This document shows, one piece after another, positions 52,417 to 63,103 of a stretch of 64,000 nt of DNA. The notes beneath the pieces are model-generated. The model worked only from the letters and a program-made list of their open reading frames with translations, was not told the DNA's origin and did no database searches. Positions within the stretch are counted from its first letter, which is position 1. Each line of letters begins with the position of its first letter. The translations under genes and the position numbers were made by a program. The stretch covers positions 186,001 through 250,000 of the forward strand of contig NZ_NEJH01000004.1 in the NCBI RefSeq assembly GCF_002113025.1, in the 5' to 3' direction. Source of the DNA: Pseudomonas sp. B28(2017). GTDB lineage: Bacteria; Pseudomonadota; Gammaproteobacteria; Pseudomonadales; Pseudomonadaceae.

Positions 52417-52464
52417 GGGCGGCTAGCTTAGCGGATGTCAGCTGCCGCGCCCACCCGTACACGG

Positions 52465-53172
52465 TTAAACCTTGGCGGCAACCGGGGTCGATTTACTGCG
52501 TGGACGCAACTGGGCAGTGGCCATGGCCGTATCCGTCACACCGGATTCGGCACGCATGCCGGCGGCCAGGAACGGCACCATCAGACGCATGACCTGCTCG
52601 ATCGAGGTGTTCACGCCGAAATCGGTTTCGGCAATCGCGCGCAAGGCCTTGATACCGGACATGCTGAACGCCGCCGCACCCAGCATGAAGTGCACGCGCC
52701 AGAACAGCTCGATGGGGGGAATACGCGGCGCCGCTTCATTGACCAGCATCATGTAGCGGCGGAACACCTTGCCGTACATGTCTTCCAGATAACGACGCAA
52801 GTGCCCCTGGCTCTGACTGAACGCCAGCCCCAGCAAACGCATGAAGATAGACAGGTCGTTGCCACTGCGCGGCTGCACCACCAGTGCCTGCTCGACGAGG
52901 ATTTCCAGCAACTCTTCGAGTGTCGGCCTGATTTCAGGCTTGGCCTGACGCCGTTCCAGCTCTTTATCGAGACTGATGCAGAACGGCCCGAGGAACCGCG
53001 AGAAAACCGCCTGGATCAACGCCTTCTTCGAACCGAAGTGATAGTTCACCGCCGCCAGGTTGACACCCGCCTTGCTGGTGATCAGACGCAACGAGGTTTC
53101 AGCGAAACCTTTTTCCGCGAACAACTGCTCGGCGGCATCAAGAATGCGTTCAACGGTTTCCGACTGGGCCAT
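52465..53172 (-). CDS. psrA: TetR-family regulator PsrA
   Basis: 235 residues from the ATG at 53172 behind CAGGCGGAGTAGCC. TetR DNA-binding region: ETVERILDAAEQLFAEKGFAETSLRLITSKAGVNLAAVNYHFGSKKALIQAVFSRF. The C-terminal ligand domain (LVVQPRSGNDLSIFMRLLG..., PPIELFWRVHFMLGAAAFSMSG) is as in PsrA of pseudomonads. PsrA senses long-chain fatty acids, represses fadBA-type genes, activates rpoS and represses itself. A palindromic box lies 28 bases upstream, and fadBA lies 5 kb further on in this window. Position next to lexA is the standard Pseudomonas arrangement. Confidence 0.95.
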   Translation of the reverse strand: MAQSETVERILDAAEQLFAEKGFAETSLRLITSKAGVNLAAVNYHFGSKKALIQAVFSRFLGPFCISLDKELERRQAKPEIRPTLEELLEILVEQALVVQPRSGNDLSIFMRLLGLAFSQSQGHLRRYLEDMYGKVFRRYMMLVNEAAPRIPPIELFWRVHFMLGAAAFSMSGIKALRAIAETDFGVNTSIEQVMRLMVPFLAAGMRAESGVTDTAMATAQLRPRSKSTPVAAKV

Positions 53173-53199
53173 GGCTACTCCGCCTGACAAACACTTGTT

Positions 53200-53215
53200 T
53201 GAAACATACGTTTCA
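53200..53215. promoter_or_regulatory. PsrA autoregulatory box
   Basis: TGAAAC-ATAC-GTTTCA is a perfect inverted repeat of the PsrA type (GAAAC-N4-GTTTC), 28 bases before the psrA start codon. Autorepression is known for the family. Binding here is inferred. Confidence 0.8.
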
Positions 53216-53356
53216 GCCTGTGCCTTGTCAAGTCTGGCAGTTCGTTTTGGGAATGGTCGGTCAGACATTTAACCACACAACGACAAAGCTTCAATCCACT
53301 GACTGATCGACCGTCCGGCGGCGACTGAAAAATGGAGCATTGCCAAGACCGCCTTA

Positions 53357-53391
53357 CTGTATATAATCCCAGCCACTGTATAAAAAGACAG
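53357..53391 (+). promoter_or_regulatory. Two LexA (SOS) boxes before lexA
   Basis: CTGTATATAATCCCAG at 53357-53372 and CTGTATAAAAAGACAG at 53376-53391. The second is a perfect CTGT-N8-ACAG; the first is CTGT-N8-CCAG. The spacing of 19 bases between starts places both on nearly the same DNA face. They end 10 bases before the lexA ATG and mediate autorepression of lexA-sulA. Confidence 0.93.
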
Positions 53392-53401
53392 AGCGATCAA
53401 T

Positions 53402-54010
53402 ATGCTAAAGCTGACGCCACGACAAGCAGAGATTCTGGCTTTCATCAAACGCTGCCTGGAAGACAACGGATATCCACCCACCCGCGCGGAAATCGCTCAG
53501 GAACTGGGTTTCAAGTCACCCAATGCGGCGGAAGAACACCTCAAGGCATTGGCCCGCAAGGGTGCCATCGAGATGACGCCTGGCGCCTCCCGTGGCATTC
53601 GCATCCCCGGCTTCGAAGCCAAGACCGACGACTCCACCCTGCCGATCATTGGCCGGGTCGCTGCCGGCGCCCCGATTCTTGCGCAGCAACACATCGAAGA
53701 GTCCTGCAACATCAATCCTGCCTTCTTCCATCCGCGTGCAGACTACCTGCTGCGCGTCCACGGAATGAGCATGAAGGATGTCGGCATTTTCGACGGCGAC
53801 CTGCTGGCAGTCCATACCACCCGCGAAGCCCGTAACGGCCAGATCGTGGTTGCGCGAATCGGCGACGAAGTGACCGTCAAACGCTTCAAGCGTGACGGCA
53901 GCAAAGTCTGGCTGATCGCCGAAAACCCCGAGTTCGCCCCTATCGAAGTGAACCTTCAAGATCAGGAACTGGTGATCGAAGGCTTGAGTGTCGGCGTCAT
54001 TCGCCGCTAA
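53402..54010 (+). CDS. lexA: SOS repressor LexA
   Basis: 202 residues. N-terminal winged helix: [44 protein letters not shown]. Self-cleavage site AAGAPILA (Ala-Gly bond), catalytic serine in [14 protein letters not shown] and lysine in [12 protein letters not shown]. RecA filaments on single-stranded DNA trigger self-cleavage and induction. The next gene, sulA, begins 10 bases later. Confidence 0.98.
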   Translation: MLKLTPRQAEILAFIKRCLEDNGYPPTRAEIAQELGFKSPNAAEEHLKALARKGAIEMTPGASRGIRIPGFEAKTDDSTLPIIGRVAAGAPILAQQHIEESCNINPAFFHPRADYLLRVHGMSMKDVGIFDGDLLAVHTTREARNGQIVVARIGDEVTVKRFKRDGSKVWLIAENPEFAPIEVNLQDQELVIEGLSVGVIRR

Positions 54011-54020
54011 AGGAGGCACC

Positions 54021-54497
54021 ATGCAGTTCCCACAGACATCACCACAGCAAGCCCAACTGTCGTTGTTCGAAGCGTTCATGGCACAGCCATTGGCGCCGAT
54101 TCTGAAAGACGTGGTCGAGTCCCCCTGGAGCGCCGAACCTGACGTTTTCAGCGAGCTGTCACTGCGTGGTGCAGCCGGGAACTGCCTGAGCCTTCTGGCC
54201 CCCATCCTCAGGGAATTGAGCCAGGACCAGGATGCACGCTGGCTGACACTGATCGCGCCGCCCGCCAGCCTGACTCAAGCCTGGCTGCGAGATGCCGGCC
54301 TCAACCGCGAGCGCATCCTGTTGCTGCAACCGCGGGGCAGCCAGAGCGCCCAGCAACTGACCTGCGAAGCGCTGCGCCTGGGTCGCAGCCACACGGTGGT
54401 CAGCTGGATCAACCCGCTGAGCCCCCAATCGCGGCAACAACTGATCAGCGCCGCCCGCACCGGGGACGCTCAGAGCCTGAATATTCGACTGGGTTAA
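54021..54497 (+). CDS. sulA: SOS cell-division inhibitor SulA
   Basis: 158 residues from the ATG at 54021, with an excellent AAAGGAGGCACC site. The Pseudomonas SulA core is visible: SELSLRGAAGNCLSLLAPILRELSQDQDARWLTLIAPP, LTQAWLRDAGLNRERILLLQPRG, and QLTCEALRLGRSHTVVSWINPLS. It blocks FtsZ polymerisation while DNA is damaged. Operon with lexA, so under direct LexA control, as in P. aeruginosa. Confidence 0.93.
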   Translation: MQFPQTSPQQAQLSLFEAFMAQPLAPILKDVVESPWSAEPDVFSELSLRGAAGNCLSLLAPILRELSQDQDARWLTLIAPPASLTQAWLRDAGLNRERILLLQPRGSQSAQQLTCEALRLGRSHTVVSWINPLSPQSRQQLISAARTGDAQSLNIRLG

Positions 54498-54590
54498 CTG
54501 ACAGGCAAAACGCGTGCTTCACCGCGCGAGGCTTCTCCAGGGACAGAGAAGCCGATGAGTAGCGACATAAAGAAAAACGACAGACGGGGA

Positions 54591-54824
54591 TCAATGAAGA
54601 ACCCGCGCCCCCTCTTCCTTGTCGAATTCGCCTTCAACCAGGCGACCTGCCATCTGCACACCGACGCTCAACATCGCCTTGGCGACTTCCACGTGCTGCC
54701 CTTGCAGGAACGCTTTGGCGTCCTCGGAGAAATCCAAAGTAACCAGAGAACCCTCGTCCTCGGCCCTGCGCAGCTCGATACGGCCGTCTGGTAACTCGAC
54801 AATTTCTAGAAAGGACGTTGGCAT
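54591..54824 (-). CDS. Small conserved hypothetical protein
   Basis: 77 residues from the ATG at 54824 (MPTSFLEIVELPDGRIELRRAEDE). An N-terminal beta-hairpin, then DFSEDAKAFLQGQHVEVAKAMLSVGVQMAGRL as two helices, and a charged end. No signal peptide or membrane segment. A longer frame adds 27 doubtful residues. Position after lexA-sulA on the opposite strand matches a small hypothetical gene in other pseudomonads. Function not known. Confidence 0.7.
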   Translation of the reverse strand: MPTSFLEIVELPDGRIELRRAEDEGSLVTLDFSEDAKAFLQGQHVEVAKAMLSVGVQMAGRLVEGEFDKEEGARVLH

Positions 54825-54918
54825 AAAGGACTGTTCTCCACGAAAGGCGGGGATTATATAGGCATCGCTCGGGCTTCGCTTGGGATCTTGACCAGATGTC
54901 ATCACCCGAGTGCGAGTG

Positions 54919-55443
54919 TCAGCACTCGTTCAACCCTTCACGAAACCGGATCGCCAACGCTTTCAGGTTCTGACGCCAGCTCTCCAGCTCCTCCCGACTC
55001 AGCTCCTCCGGCGCGTCCTCTTCATCCAGATTGACAGCCTGAATCAGTGGCTGAGTCACGTCCCCTTTCGGCTTGTGCGGTGCGCGTGGTGGCTGAAACA
55101 GCGCAGCGTGGGCGGCCAACAGTCTGGCCAGCCAGGTCTCCGGGTTATTGGCCAGTTCGACCATCTCGGCCATTTCCGGAATGGCGATGGTTTCCAGCAC
55201 CTCGCGAGTCAGCAACAACTCTGCACGGGACGCATTGGCCTGAGGCAAACGATAGAAACCGGCGATTTCGTGACACAGGCCCAACAGCGCGCCGTACAGG
55301 TGAAACAGCGCGGATTCGCGCCCGGCCTGGATCAGCGCCAGCGAATTCATCGCCCGACTCTCTTCAGTGCGGGCCAGTGCTTCCAGCGACAAACCGGCGA
55401 AGTAAATCTTCTGATTGGTGCGGGTATAAAGTTCGTGGGCCAT
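54919..55443 (-). CDS. Conserved hypothetical protein (DUF6586-like)
   Basis: 174 residues from the ATG at 55443 behind CGTTGTGGAGGCTGCCGTC. Almost all helical: MAHELYTRTNQKIYFAGLSLEALARTEE, ESALFHLYGALLGLCHEIAGFYRLP, REVLETIAIPEMAEMVELANNPETWLARLLAAHAALF, and a C-terminal SREELESWRQNLKALAIRFREGL. Resembles a small Pseudomonas-restricted family found beside topA. Cytoplasmic, function unknown. Confidence 0.75.
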   Translation of the reverse strand: MAHELYTRTNQKIYFAGLSLEALARTEESRAMNSLALIQAGRESALFHLYGALLGLCHEIAGFYRLPQANASRAELLLTREVLETIAIPEMAEMVELANNPETWLARLLAAHAALFQPPRAPHKPKGDVTQPLIQAVNLDEEDAPEELSREELESWRQNLKALAIRFREGLNEC

Positions 55444-55530
55444 GACGGCAGCCTCCACAACGAAATAATTGCTTCACGCAGGTATGACAGTGTCGTGGAT
55501 CACCCGACCCCACCGCAAGCCCAAAACAAA

Positions 55531-55570
55531 AGGCCGCATGAAACCCCGAAGGTTCTCATGCGGCCTTGCG
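55531..55570 (-). terminator. Terminator of topA
   Basis: On the minus strand AGGCCGCATGA and its complement TCATGCGGCCT enclose a loop, followed by TTTTGTTTTGGG. It lies about 50 bases past the topA stop. Confidence 0.88.
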
Positions 55571-55576
55571 CACTGA

Positions 55577-55606
55577 CTGTAGGAGCTCGCTCCTACAGGG
55601 GGGGGG
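55577..55606. repeat. Short palindrome followed by a G9 tract
   Basis: CTGTAGGAGC-TC-GCTCCTACAG at 55577-55598 is a perfect palindrome of the TGTAGGAGC REP-like type, running into nine consecutive G (55598-55606) just before the topA stop codon. The G-tract lies outside coding sequence, so length changes would not alter a protein. Confidence 0.7.
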
Positions 55607-55615
55607 ATGGCGGCG

Positions 55616-58243
55616 TTAAGCCTTGGCTGCCGGACGCTTGTCCTCGACCGCCCACTTGCCGCCGTCGTAGAACGCCTTCCAGCCAGTCGGCTTACCGTCA
55701 ACCTCGGTCTGCACGTACTGTTCCTTGGTCTTGCGACTGTAACGAATCACAGCCGGGAGGCCATCCGGATCTTTCTTCGGCGCTTCGCAGAGGAAGTGAT
55801 ACTTCGGATCGATCTCATCCTTGTGCGGGATGATTTCCATCACCAGCGGAGCACGAGTCTCGCGATTTTTCGGGAACTGGCTGGCCGCCAGGAACAGGCC
55901 GGATGCACCGTCACGCAGAATGTAGGTGTCGTTGACCTTTTCGCACTTCAGCTCAGGCATCTTCACCGGGTCCATCTTCGGTGGCGCCGCATCACCGCTC
56001 TTCAGCAGTTTGCGGGTGTTCTTGCAGGTGGCATTGGTGCAACCGAAGAACTTGCCGAAACGGCCAGTCTTGAGCTGCATTTCGCTGCCACACTTGTCGC
56101 ACTCCAGGCTCGGACCTTCATAGCCCTTGATGCGATAAGCGCCCTCTTCGATTTCGTAACCATCGCAATCCGGGTTGTTGCCACAGATGTGCAACTTGCG
56201 CTTCTCATCGAGCAGGTAGGCATCCATCGCCGTGCTGCAGATCGGGCAGCGATGCTTGCCACGCAACACCAGCGACTCAGACTCCCCCTCGTCGTCCGCG
56301 GCGATTTCATCGCCCGGCACCAGGTTGACGGTGGCCTTGCAGCGTTCTTTCGGTGGCAGGCTGTAGCCCGAGCAACCGAGGAACACACCGGTCGACGCGG
56401 TACGGATCTGCATCGGACGACCGCAGGTGGTGCACGGGATGTCAGTCATCACCGGCTGGTTGGCACGCATGCCGCTTTCCGGGCTTTCGGCCACTTCGAG
56501 CTTTTTCTTGAAGTCGCCGTAGAACTCGTCGAGCACGTTTTTCCAGTCGCGTTCGCCCTGGGCCACGTCATCGAGATGCTCTTCCATGCCCGCAGTGAAG
56601 CCGTAGTCCATCAGGTTGGAGAAGCTCTCCGCCAGACGCTCGGTGACGATGTCGCCCATCTTTTCCGAGTAGAAGCGACGGTTGTGCAGCGCCACGTAGC
56701 CGCGGTCCTGGATGGTCGAGATGATCGCCGCGTAGGTCGAAGGACGACCGATGCCGCGTTTTTCCATTTCCTTCACCAGGCTGGCTTCCGAGTAACGCGC
56801 CGGCGGTTTGGTGAAATGCTGGGTCGGATCGAGCTTGATCAGCTTCATCGCGTCGCCCTGGGCCATGTCCGGCAATACGTCGTCGTCGCCCGGCTTGGCG
56901 ATTTGCGGCATGACACGGGTGTAACCGTCAAACTTCAGGATGCGCCCCTTGGCGCGCAGCTCGAAGTCACCGGCTCCCACAGTGACGGTAGTCGACAGGT
57001 ATTGCGCCGGCAGCATCTGGCAAGCGAGGAACTGGCGCCAGATCAGCTCGTAGAGGCGCTCAGCGTCACGCTCCATGCCCGACAGCTTGCTTGGCTCGGT
57101 ATTGGCGTCGGACGGACGAATCGCTTCGTGAGCCTCTTGTGCGCCTTCCTTGCTGCTGTAGACGTTCGGGGTTTCCGGCAGGTACTTCTTGCCGAACTCG
57201 CCTTCAATATAGGTACGCGCCATCGCCACGGCATCGGCCGAGAGGTTGGTGGAGTCGGTACGCATGTAGGTGATGTAGCCGGCTTCATACAAACGCTGGG
57301 CCATCATCATGGTTTTCTTCACGCCAAAACCCAGGCGGTTGCTCGCAGCCTGCTGCAGGGTGGAGGTGATGAACGGTGCCGACGGTTTGCTGCTGGTCGG
57401 TTTGTCTTCGCGCTTGACGATGCTGTAGCTGGAAGCCTTGAGCTTCTCCAGCGCAGCCATGGCCTGGGCTTCATTGAGCGGCTTGAAGGCTTCGCCTTTC
57501 TCGCGGGCCACGTCGAAACGCACGGTCGCACCCTTTGCGGTGCCGAGGTCAGCGTGAACTTCCCAGTACTCTTCAGGGATGAACGCGCGGATTTCACGCT
57601 CGCGCTCCACCACCAGCTTCACGGCAACCGACTGCACGCGACCGGCGGACAGGCCACGGGCGATCTTGGCCCACAGCAGTGGCGAAACCATGTAACCCAC
57701 GACGCGGTCGAGGAAGCGACGCGCCTGCTGGGCGTTGACACGATCGATATCCAGCTCGCCCGGCTGGGAGAAGGCTTCCTGAATCGCCTTCTTGGTGATT
57801 TCGTTGAACACCACGCGCTTGTAGCGGCTGTCGTCACCACCGATGGCTTCGCGCAGGTGCCAGGCAATGGCTTCCCCCTCGCGGTCCAAGTCGGTTGCGA
57901 GATAGATGGTGTCAGCATCCTTGGCGAGCCGGCGCAGCTCTTCGATGACTTTTTCCTTGCCCGGGAGGATCTCGTACTTGGCTTTCCAGCCATGATCCGG
58001 ATCGACCCCCATGCGCGCGACCAGCTGCTTGCGCGCCTTTTCTTTCGGCGACAGTGCCGGCGCTTCACCCGCAGCAGCCTTGCCGCGCTTGGCGGCTGGC
58101 TCTTTGCTGGCGCTAGCCGAACCGCTGGTGGGCAGGTCTCGGATATGGCCGATACTCGACTTCACCACGTATTCGTTGCCCAAATACTTGTTGATGGTCT
58201 TGGCCTTAGCCGGGGATTCCACAATGACCAGCGATTTGCCCAT
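55616..58243 (-). CDS. topA: DNA topoisomerase I
   Basis: 875 residues. Toprim domain: [19 protein letters not shown] and [17 protein letters not shown]. Active-site tyrosine in [17 protein letters not shown]. Type IA core motifs include [18 protein letters not shown] and [23 protein letters not shown] sequence. The C-terminal region carries zinc-ribbon modules: [35 protein letters not shown] and [21 protein letters not shown], then a lysine/aromatic-rich tail. It relaxes negative supercoils behind RNA polymerase. Confidence 0.98.
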   Translation of the reverse strand: MGKSLVIVESPAKAKTINKYLGNEYVVKSSIGHIRDLPTSGSASASKEPAAKRGKAAAGEAPALSPKEKARKQLVARMGVDPDHGWKAKYEILPGKEKVIEELRRLAKDADTIYLATDLDREGEAIAWHLREAIGGDDSRYKRVVFNEITKKAIQEAFSQPGELDIDRVNAQQARRFLDRVVGYMVSPLLWAKIARGLSAGRVQSVAVKLVVEREREIRAFIPEEYWEVHADLGTAKGATVRFDVAREKGEAFKPLNEAQAMAALEKLKASSYSIVKREDKPTSSKPSAPFITSTLQQAASNRLGFGVKKTMMMAQRLYEAGYITYMRTDSTNLSADAVAMARTYIEGEFGKKYLPETPNVYSSKEGAQEAHEAIRPSDANTEPSKLSGMERDAERLYELIWRQFLACQMLPAQYLSTTVTVGAGDFELRAKGRILKFDGYTRVMPQIAKPGDDDVLPDMAQGDAMKLIKLDPTQHFTKPPARYSEASLVKEMEKRGIGRPSTYAAIISTIQDRGYVALHNRRFYSEKMGDIVTERLAESFSNLMDYGFTAGMEEHLDDVAQGERDWKNVLDEFYGDFKKKLEVAESPESGMRANQPVMTDIPCTTCGRPMQIRTASTGVFLGCSGYSLPPKERCKATVNLVPGDEIAADDEGESESLVLRGKHRCPICSTAMDAYLLDEKRKLHICGNNPDCDGYEIEEGAYRIKGYEGPSLECDKCGSEMQLKTGRFGKFFGCTNATCKNTRKLLKSGDAAPPKMDPVKMPELKCEKVNDTYILRDGASGLFLAASQFPKNRETRAPLVMEIIPHKDEIDPKYHFLCEAPKKDPDGLPAVIRYSRKTKEQYVQTEVDGKPTGWKAFYDGGKWAVEDKRPAAKA

Positions 58244-58357
58244 GGATCAGAAAATTCCTGAATTCGAGAAGTGAAAGGCGATTGGCGCCTGACGCGGCAC
58301 CGCTATATATAGTGGCAACAAGGTGAGGTCAAGCGCAGGGTTTTGCGCGAACTCAGC

Positions 58358-58594
58358 TCATGGCTTGTTAAAAAGGCTCTCTTCGGCCTGCACCAAAGCA
58401 AAGCGTGGCACCTGTTCACCGTCAACCTCGACGGACTCTAGGAACATGCTCAAGGGACGCACCCAAAAGCCGTAATCGCCATACAGGGCTTGGTAGAAGA
58501 CCACTTCTTCTTCGGTTTCCGAATGCCGCGCAACACTGAATACGCGGTACTGCGGACCTTTGTAATGTTGGTAGAGCCCAGGTTGTATCGGCAT
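58358..58594 (-). CDS. DUF1653 family protein
   Basis: 78 residues from the ATG at 58594 behind GTGAGGGCCAAATC (a TTG six codons earlier is less likely). The typical DUF1653 sequence is present: GLYQHYKGPQYRVFSVARHSETEEEVVFYQALYGDYGFWVRPLSMFLE. A small soluble beta-rich protein. Function unknown, though it has been seen as a fusion partner of hydrolases in other bacteria. Confidence 0.9.
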   Translation of the reverse strand: MPIQPGLYQHYKGPQYRVFSVARHSETEEEVVFYQALYGDYGFWVRPLSMFLESVEVDGEQVPRFALVQAEESLFNKP

Positions 58595-58640
58595 GATTTG
58601 GCCCTCACTCAAATTTTTTCAAATAAAAAACAAAATAAAT

Positions 58641-58676
58641 CCGGAAAAACAAAAACCGGGGCACTTGGCCCCGGCT
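58641..58676 (-). terminator. Terminator of the fadBA operon
   Basis: On the minus strand CCGGGGC-CAAGT-GCCCCGG is followed by TTTTTGTTTTTCC. It lies about 20 bases past the fadA stop codon. Confidence 0.9.
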
Positions 58677-58692
58677 TCCATCGACGAGACGC

Positions 58693-59883
<1,191 letters not shown>

Positions 59884-59897
59884 CTAGTTGGGGGCGC

Positions 59898-62045
59898 TTA
59901 ACCGAAGAAGCTCTGGCCGTTTTTGGCCATTTCGCGCAGCTTCGCGGTCGGGTGGTACAGCGCGCCCAAATCAGCGTACTGGTCAGCCAGGGCAACGAAC
60001 TCTGCCACACCGATCGAGTCGATGTAGCGCAGCGCACCGCCACGGAATGGAGGGAAACCAATACCGTAGACCAGACCCATGTCGGCTTCGGCAGCGGTTT
60101 CGACGATGCCGTCTTCCAGGCAACGCACGGTTTCCAGGCACAGCGGGATCATCATCCAGTTGATGATGTCTTCGTCGGTGACTTCGCGCTGCTCGTAAAC
60201 GATCGGCTTGAGCACTTCCAGCACCGAAGGATCGGCGACTTTCTTCTGCTTGCCCTTCTTGTCGGCCTCGTAGGCATAGAAGCCCTTGCCGTTCTTCTGG
60301 CCCAGGCGCTTGGCTTCGTAGAGCACGTCAACGGCCGAGCGACGGTCGTCTTTCATGCGGTCAGGAAAGCCTTCGGCCATCACGTCACGACCGTGGTGGC
60401 CGGTGTCGATGCCGACCACGTCCATCAGGTAGGCCGGGCCCATCGGCCAGCCGAATTTTTCCATGATCTTGTCGATACGGACGAAGTCCACACCGGCGCT
60501 GACCAGCTTGGCGAAACCGCCGAAGTACGGGAACAGAACACGGTTGACCAGGAAGCCCGGGCAGTCATTGACGACAATCGGGTTCTTGCCCATTTTCTTG
60601 GCGTAGGCAACGGTAGTCGCGACAGCCAGCTCGCTGGACTTCTCGCCACGAATCACTTCCACCAGCGGCATCATGTGCACCGGGTTGAAGAAGTGCATGC
60701 CGACGAAGTTTTCCGGACGCTTGAGGGCCTTGGCCAGCAAGGTGATGGAAATGGTCGAGGTGTTGGACGCCAGGATGGTGTCCTCTTTGACCTGATCTTC
60801 CACTTCGGCCAGTACAGCCTGCTTGACCTTGGGGTTTTCGACGACTGCTTCCACCACCAGGTCCACGTGACCGAAATCACCGTACGACAGGGTTGGACGA
60901 ATGCCGTTGAGCACTTCAGCCATTTTCGCTGCGGTCATGCGACCTTTATCAACGCGACCGACCAGCAGTTTGGCGGCTTCGGCCAGGCCCTGCTCGATAC
61001 CGTGCTCGTTGATGTCCTTCATCAGGATCGGCGTGCCTTTGGAAGCCGACTGATAGGCGATACCGCCCCCCATGATGCCGGCGCCCAATACGGCGGCCTG
61101 CTTCACGTCCTTGGCGATTTCGTCGTAGGCCTTGGCCTTTTTCTTCAGTTCCTGATCGTTCAGGAACAGGCCGATCAGGCTCTGCGCGGCAGAGGTCTTG
61201 GCCAGTTTGACGAAACCGGCAGCTTCAACTTCCAGCGCCTTGTCGCGACCGAAGTTCGCGGCTTTCTGGATGGTCTTGATCGCCTCGACCGGCGCCGGGT
61301 AGTTCGGGCCAGCCTGGCCGGCCACGAAACCTTTGGCGGTTTCGAAAGCCATCATTTGCTCGATGGCGTTCAGCTTCAGCTTTTCCAGCTTCGGCTGGCG
61401 CTTGGCCTTGTAGTCGAACTCGCCGGAGATGGCGCGTTTGATCAGTTCCAGCGCGGCGTCCTGCAGCTTTTCTGGAGCAACTACGGCGTCAACAGCGCCG
61501 ACTTTCAGCGCGTCTTCAGGACGGTTTTCCTTGCCGGCGGCAATCCACTCGATGGCATTGTCGGCACCAATCAGGCGCGGCAGGCGCACGGTACCGCCGA
61601 AGCCCGGGTAGATGCCCAGCTTGACTTCCGGCAGGCCGATCTTGGCCTTGGTGGACATGACGCGGTAGTCCGCCGCCAGGCACATTTCCAGACCGCCACC
61701 CAGTGCGATGCCGTTGATCGCGGCGACGGTCGGGACGTTGAGGTCTTCGAAATCGCTGAAAATCCTGTTGGCTTCGAGGTTGCCAGCAACAAGTTCTGCA
61801 TCCGGCAGCTTGAAGTTGTCGACAAATTCGGTGATGTCGGCGCCGACGATGAACACGTCCTTGCCACTGCTGACGATCACGCCCTTGATCGAAGCATCTG
61901 CCTTGATGGTGTCTACGGCCTGACGCAGTTCGTTCAGGGTTAGACGGTTGAACTTGTTGACGGACTCACCCTTGAGGTCGAACTTCAGTTCGACGATGCC
62001 ACTTTCAAGAGCCTTAACCGTGATGGCTTTACCTTCGTAAATCAT
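59898..62045 (-). CDS. fadB: Fatty-acid oxidation complex alpha subunit
   Basis: 715 residues from the ATG at 62045, behind CGTGGAGATCAGTTG. N-terminal enoyl-CoA hydratase/isomerase: [29 protein letters not shown] and [24 protein letters not shown], containing the two catalytic glutamates. The 3-hydroxyacyl-CoA dehydrogenase part starts at [21 protein letters not shown], with [31 protein letters not shown] and the C-terminal dimer domains ([32 protein letters not shown]). Performs hydration and dehydrogenation steps of beta-oxidation. Expected target of PsrA. Confidence 0.98.
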   Translation of the reverse strand: MIYEGKAITVKALESGIVELKFDLKGESVNKFNRLTLNELRQAVDTIKADASIKGVIVSSGKDVFIVGADITEFVDNFKLPDAELVAGNLEANRIFSDFEDLNVPTVAAINGIALGGGLEMCLAADYRVMSTKAKIGLPEVKLGIYPGFGGTVRLPRLIGADNAIEWIAAGKENRPEDALKVGAVDAVVAPEKLQDAALELIKRAISGEFDYKAKRQPKLEKLKLNAIEQMMAFETAKGFVAGQAGPNYPAPVEAIKTIQKAANFGRDKALEVEAAGFVKLAKTSAAQSLIGLFLNDQELKKKAKAYDEIAKDVKQAAVLGAGIMGGGIAYQSASKGTPILMKDINEHGIEQGLAEAAKLLVGRVDKGRMTAAKMAEVLNGIRPTLSYGDFGHVDLVVEAVVENPKVKQAVLAEVEDQVKEDTILASNTSTISITLLAKALKRPENFVGMHFFNPVHMMPLVEVIRGEKSSELAVATTVAYAKKMGKNPIVVNDCPGFLVNRVLFPYFGGFAKLVSAGVDFVRIDKIMEKFGWPMGPAYLMDVVGIDTGHHGRDVMAEGFPDRMKDDRRSAVDVLYEAKRLGQKNGKGFYAYEADKKGKQKKVADPSVLEVLKPIVYEQREVTDEDIINWMMIPLCLETVRCLEDGIVETAAEADMGLVYGIGFPPFRGGALRYIDSIGVAEFVALADQYADLGALYHPTAKLREMAKNGQSFFG

Positions 62046-62048
62046 CAA

Positions 62049-62388
62049 CTGATCTCCACGATATGGAAGCTGAACAGTACACGTCGGAAGCAGGCGACCG
62101 GCTTGGCAGGACGTTAAACGTCGATGCTACGCCAATCTGCCCGGCACACCCGCCAACGCGATAGTCGGGATTCTGTAGGAGCGGTCTGAAATACAAACGC
62201 TCAATTCATACGCCCGTTTGATTTGGGTACGCCACCTTCACGGAATTTCCGCCAATTGTCAATCGCCCAGAATGCGGGTTGAAAAGCGACTTTGCGGTCA
62301 TTTCTGTAAGACGAAGGCCTGCAACACGCGGCTGCATGTGGAGACATTCATAAGATCAATCATTAGAAAAGTCGCCCTAATTCGCTGC
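62049..62388. promoter_or_regulatory. fadBA promoter region with a CAAACG/CGTTTG inverted pair
   Basis: About 340 bases upstream of fadB without a convincing gene. CAAACG at 62194-62199 and CGTTTG at 62215-62220 are inverted half-sites of the type bound by PsrA but lie 15 bases apart, wider than the box before psrA. They may be real operator halves or chance. The fadB promoter should lie in this stretch. Confidence 0.4.
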
Positions 62389-62529
62389 AGCCCGTGTTTA
62401 ACGGGCTACGCTGGCGAAACCAAGGGAAAAAGTTGAACGCTTTGGCGAACGCCCAGCGTAAGATCAGCCCACACCGTTTTACCGGCCTGCCTGGCCAACT
62501 CCGGCCCGATGATGAATATCGGGCTTTTT
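62389..62529 (+). ncRNA. Candidate small RNA with three hairpins and its own terminator
   Basis: Three successive stem-loops lie on the plus strand with no ORF to justify a terminator: AGCCCGT/ACGGGCT (62389-62395, 62401-62407); TACGCTGG/CCAGCGTA (62407-62414, 62453-62460); and a rho-independent terminator at 62504-62529. The neighbouring genes both run on the minus strand away from it. The interval before the terminator contains AAGGGAAAAAG, an open single-stranded stretch. No RNA family is recognised. Confidence 0.4.
62504..62529 (+). terminator. Orphan rho-independent terminator
   Basis: GCCCGAT-GATGAAT-ATCGGGC followed by TTTTTATT. On the plus strand it does not follow any protein-coding gene in the window, which supports a non-coding transcript upstream. 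On the minus strand it lies upstream of the fadB leader. Confidence 0.85.
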
Positions 62530-62561
62530 ATTGCCTGCGAAAAAACCTGTAGGAGCGGGTT

Positions 62562-62999
62562 TCAGGCGAGCGCTTTGAGGGTGGCGTCGATGTGCTGCAA
62601 CACCTCTGCCTCGCCCTTCTCGCCCCAATACAAAGCGATGATCTGCTTGTCAGCCTCGACCTTGTAGACATTGCCAGGCAATTTTTCGAAATGATTGAGC
62701 AGCGCTCGATCCTCGCAGGCTTCCTGCCACTGATTCACCCACAGACCCGGTGATTTTTGCCAGTAGCTCCAGCACGCCGGCTGATTGCCGCGTCGCGGAC
62801 GATGGTACTGGGCGCACGGGCTAGGCGGCACCTGGCTCAGCCAGTGCGGCCATTCCTGCGGCGCCAATTGCATGGCCAGGCCGATGCGCCGGGCCTCCAT
62901 CCGCAGGGCGATACGCCCACTCTGGGCACGTGACGGGCGCAACCATGCCAGCGGGCTGAGTACCACCAGCAGGATTGACACCACTATCCAGACCGTCAT
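62562..62999 (-). CDS. Hypothetical protein with one N-terminal membrane helix
   Basis: 145 residues from the ATG at 62999 behind GAATCGGGAGTACAGAT. MTVWIVVSILLVVLSPLAWL is a membrane anchor, followed by SRAQSGRIALRMEARRIGLAMQL. The rest is soluble and tryptophan-rich (EWPHWLSQVP, CWSYWQKSPGLWVNQW) and ends in a strand-helix unit (YKVEADKQIIALYWGEKGEAEVLQHIDATLKAL). The layout resembles small conserved Pseudomonas proteins near uspA. Function unknown. Confidence 0.7.
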   Translation of the reverse strand: MTVWIVVSILLVVLSPLAWLRPSRAQSGRIALRMEARRIGLAMQLAPQEWPHWLSQVPPSPCAQYHRPRRGNQPACWSYWQKSPGLWVNQWQEACEDRALLNHFEKLPGNVYKVEADKQIIALYWGEKGEAEVLQHIDATLKALA

Positions 63000-63103
63000 A
63001 TCTGTACTCCCGATTCTTGATGAGCCCATTGTGTCACTTTGGAACCAATGCGCTTGAAACCAGCCATACTTACCAATATTGCAATCCTCAGGAGGAGCAC
63101 CTC

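Noticed and set aside
55607..58261. 884-codon open frame on the plus strand opposite topA
   Set aside because: Antisense shadow of topA caused by codon bias; no domain or ribosome site, and topA motifs are all intact.
59952..61943. 663-codon open frame opposite fadB
   Set aside because: Antisense shadow; repetitive composition rich in Val/Gly/His/Gln typical of such shadows.
62218..62436. 72-codon plus-strand ORF upstream of fadB
   Set aside because: No ribosome site, cysteine/arginine-rich random-looking sequence, and it overlaps RNA hairpins that are better explained as a non-coding transcript.
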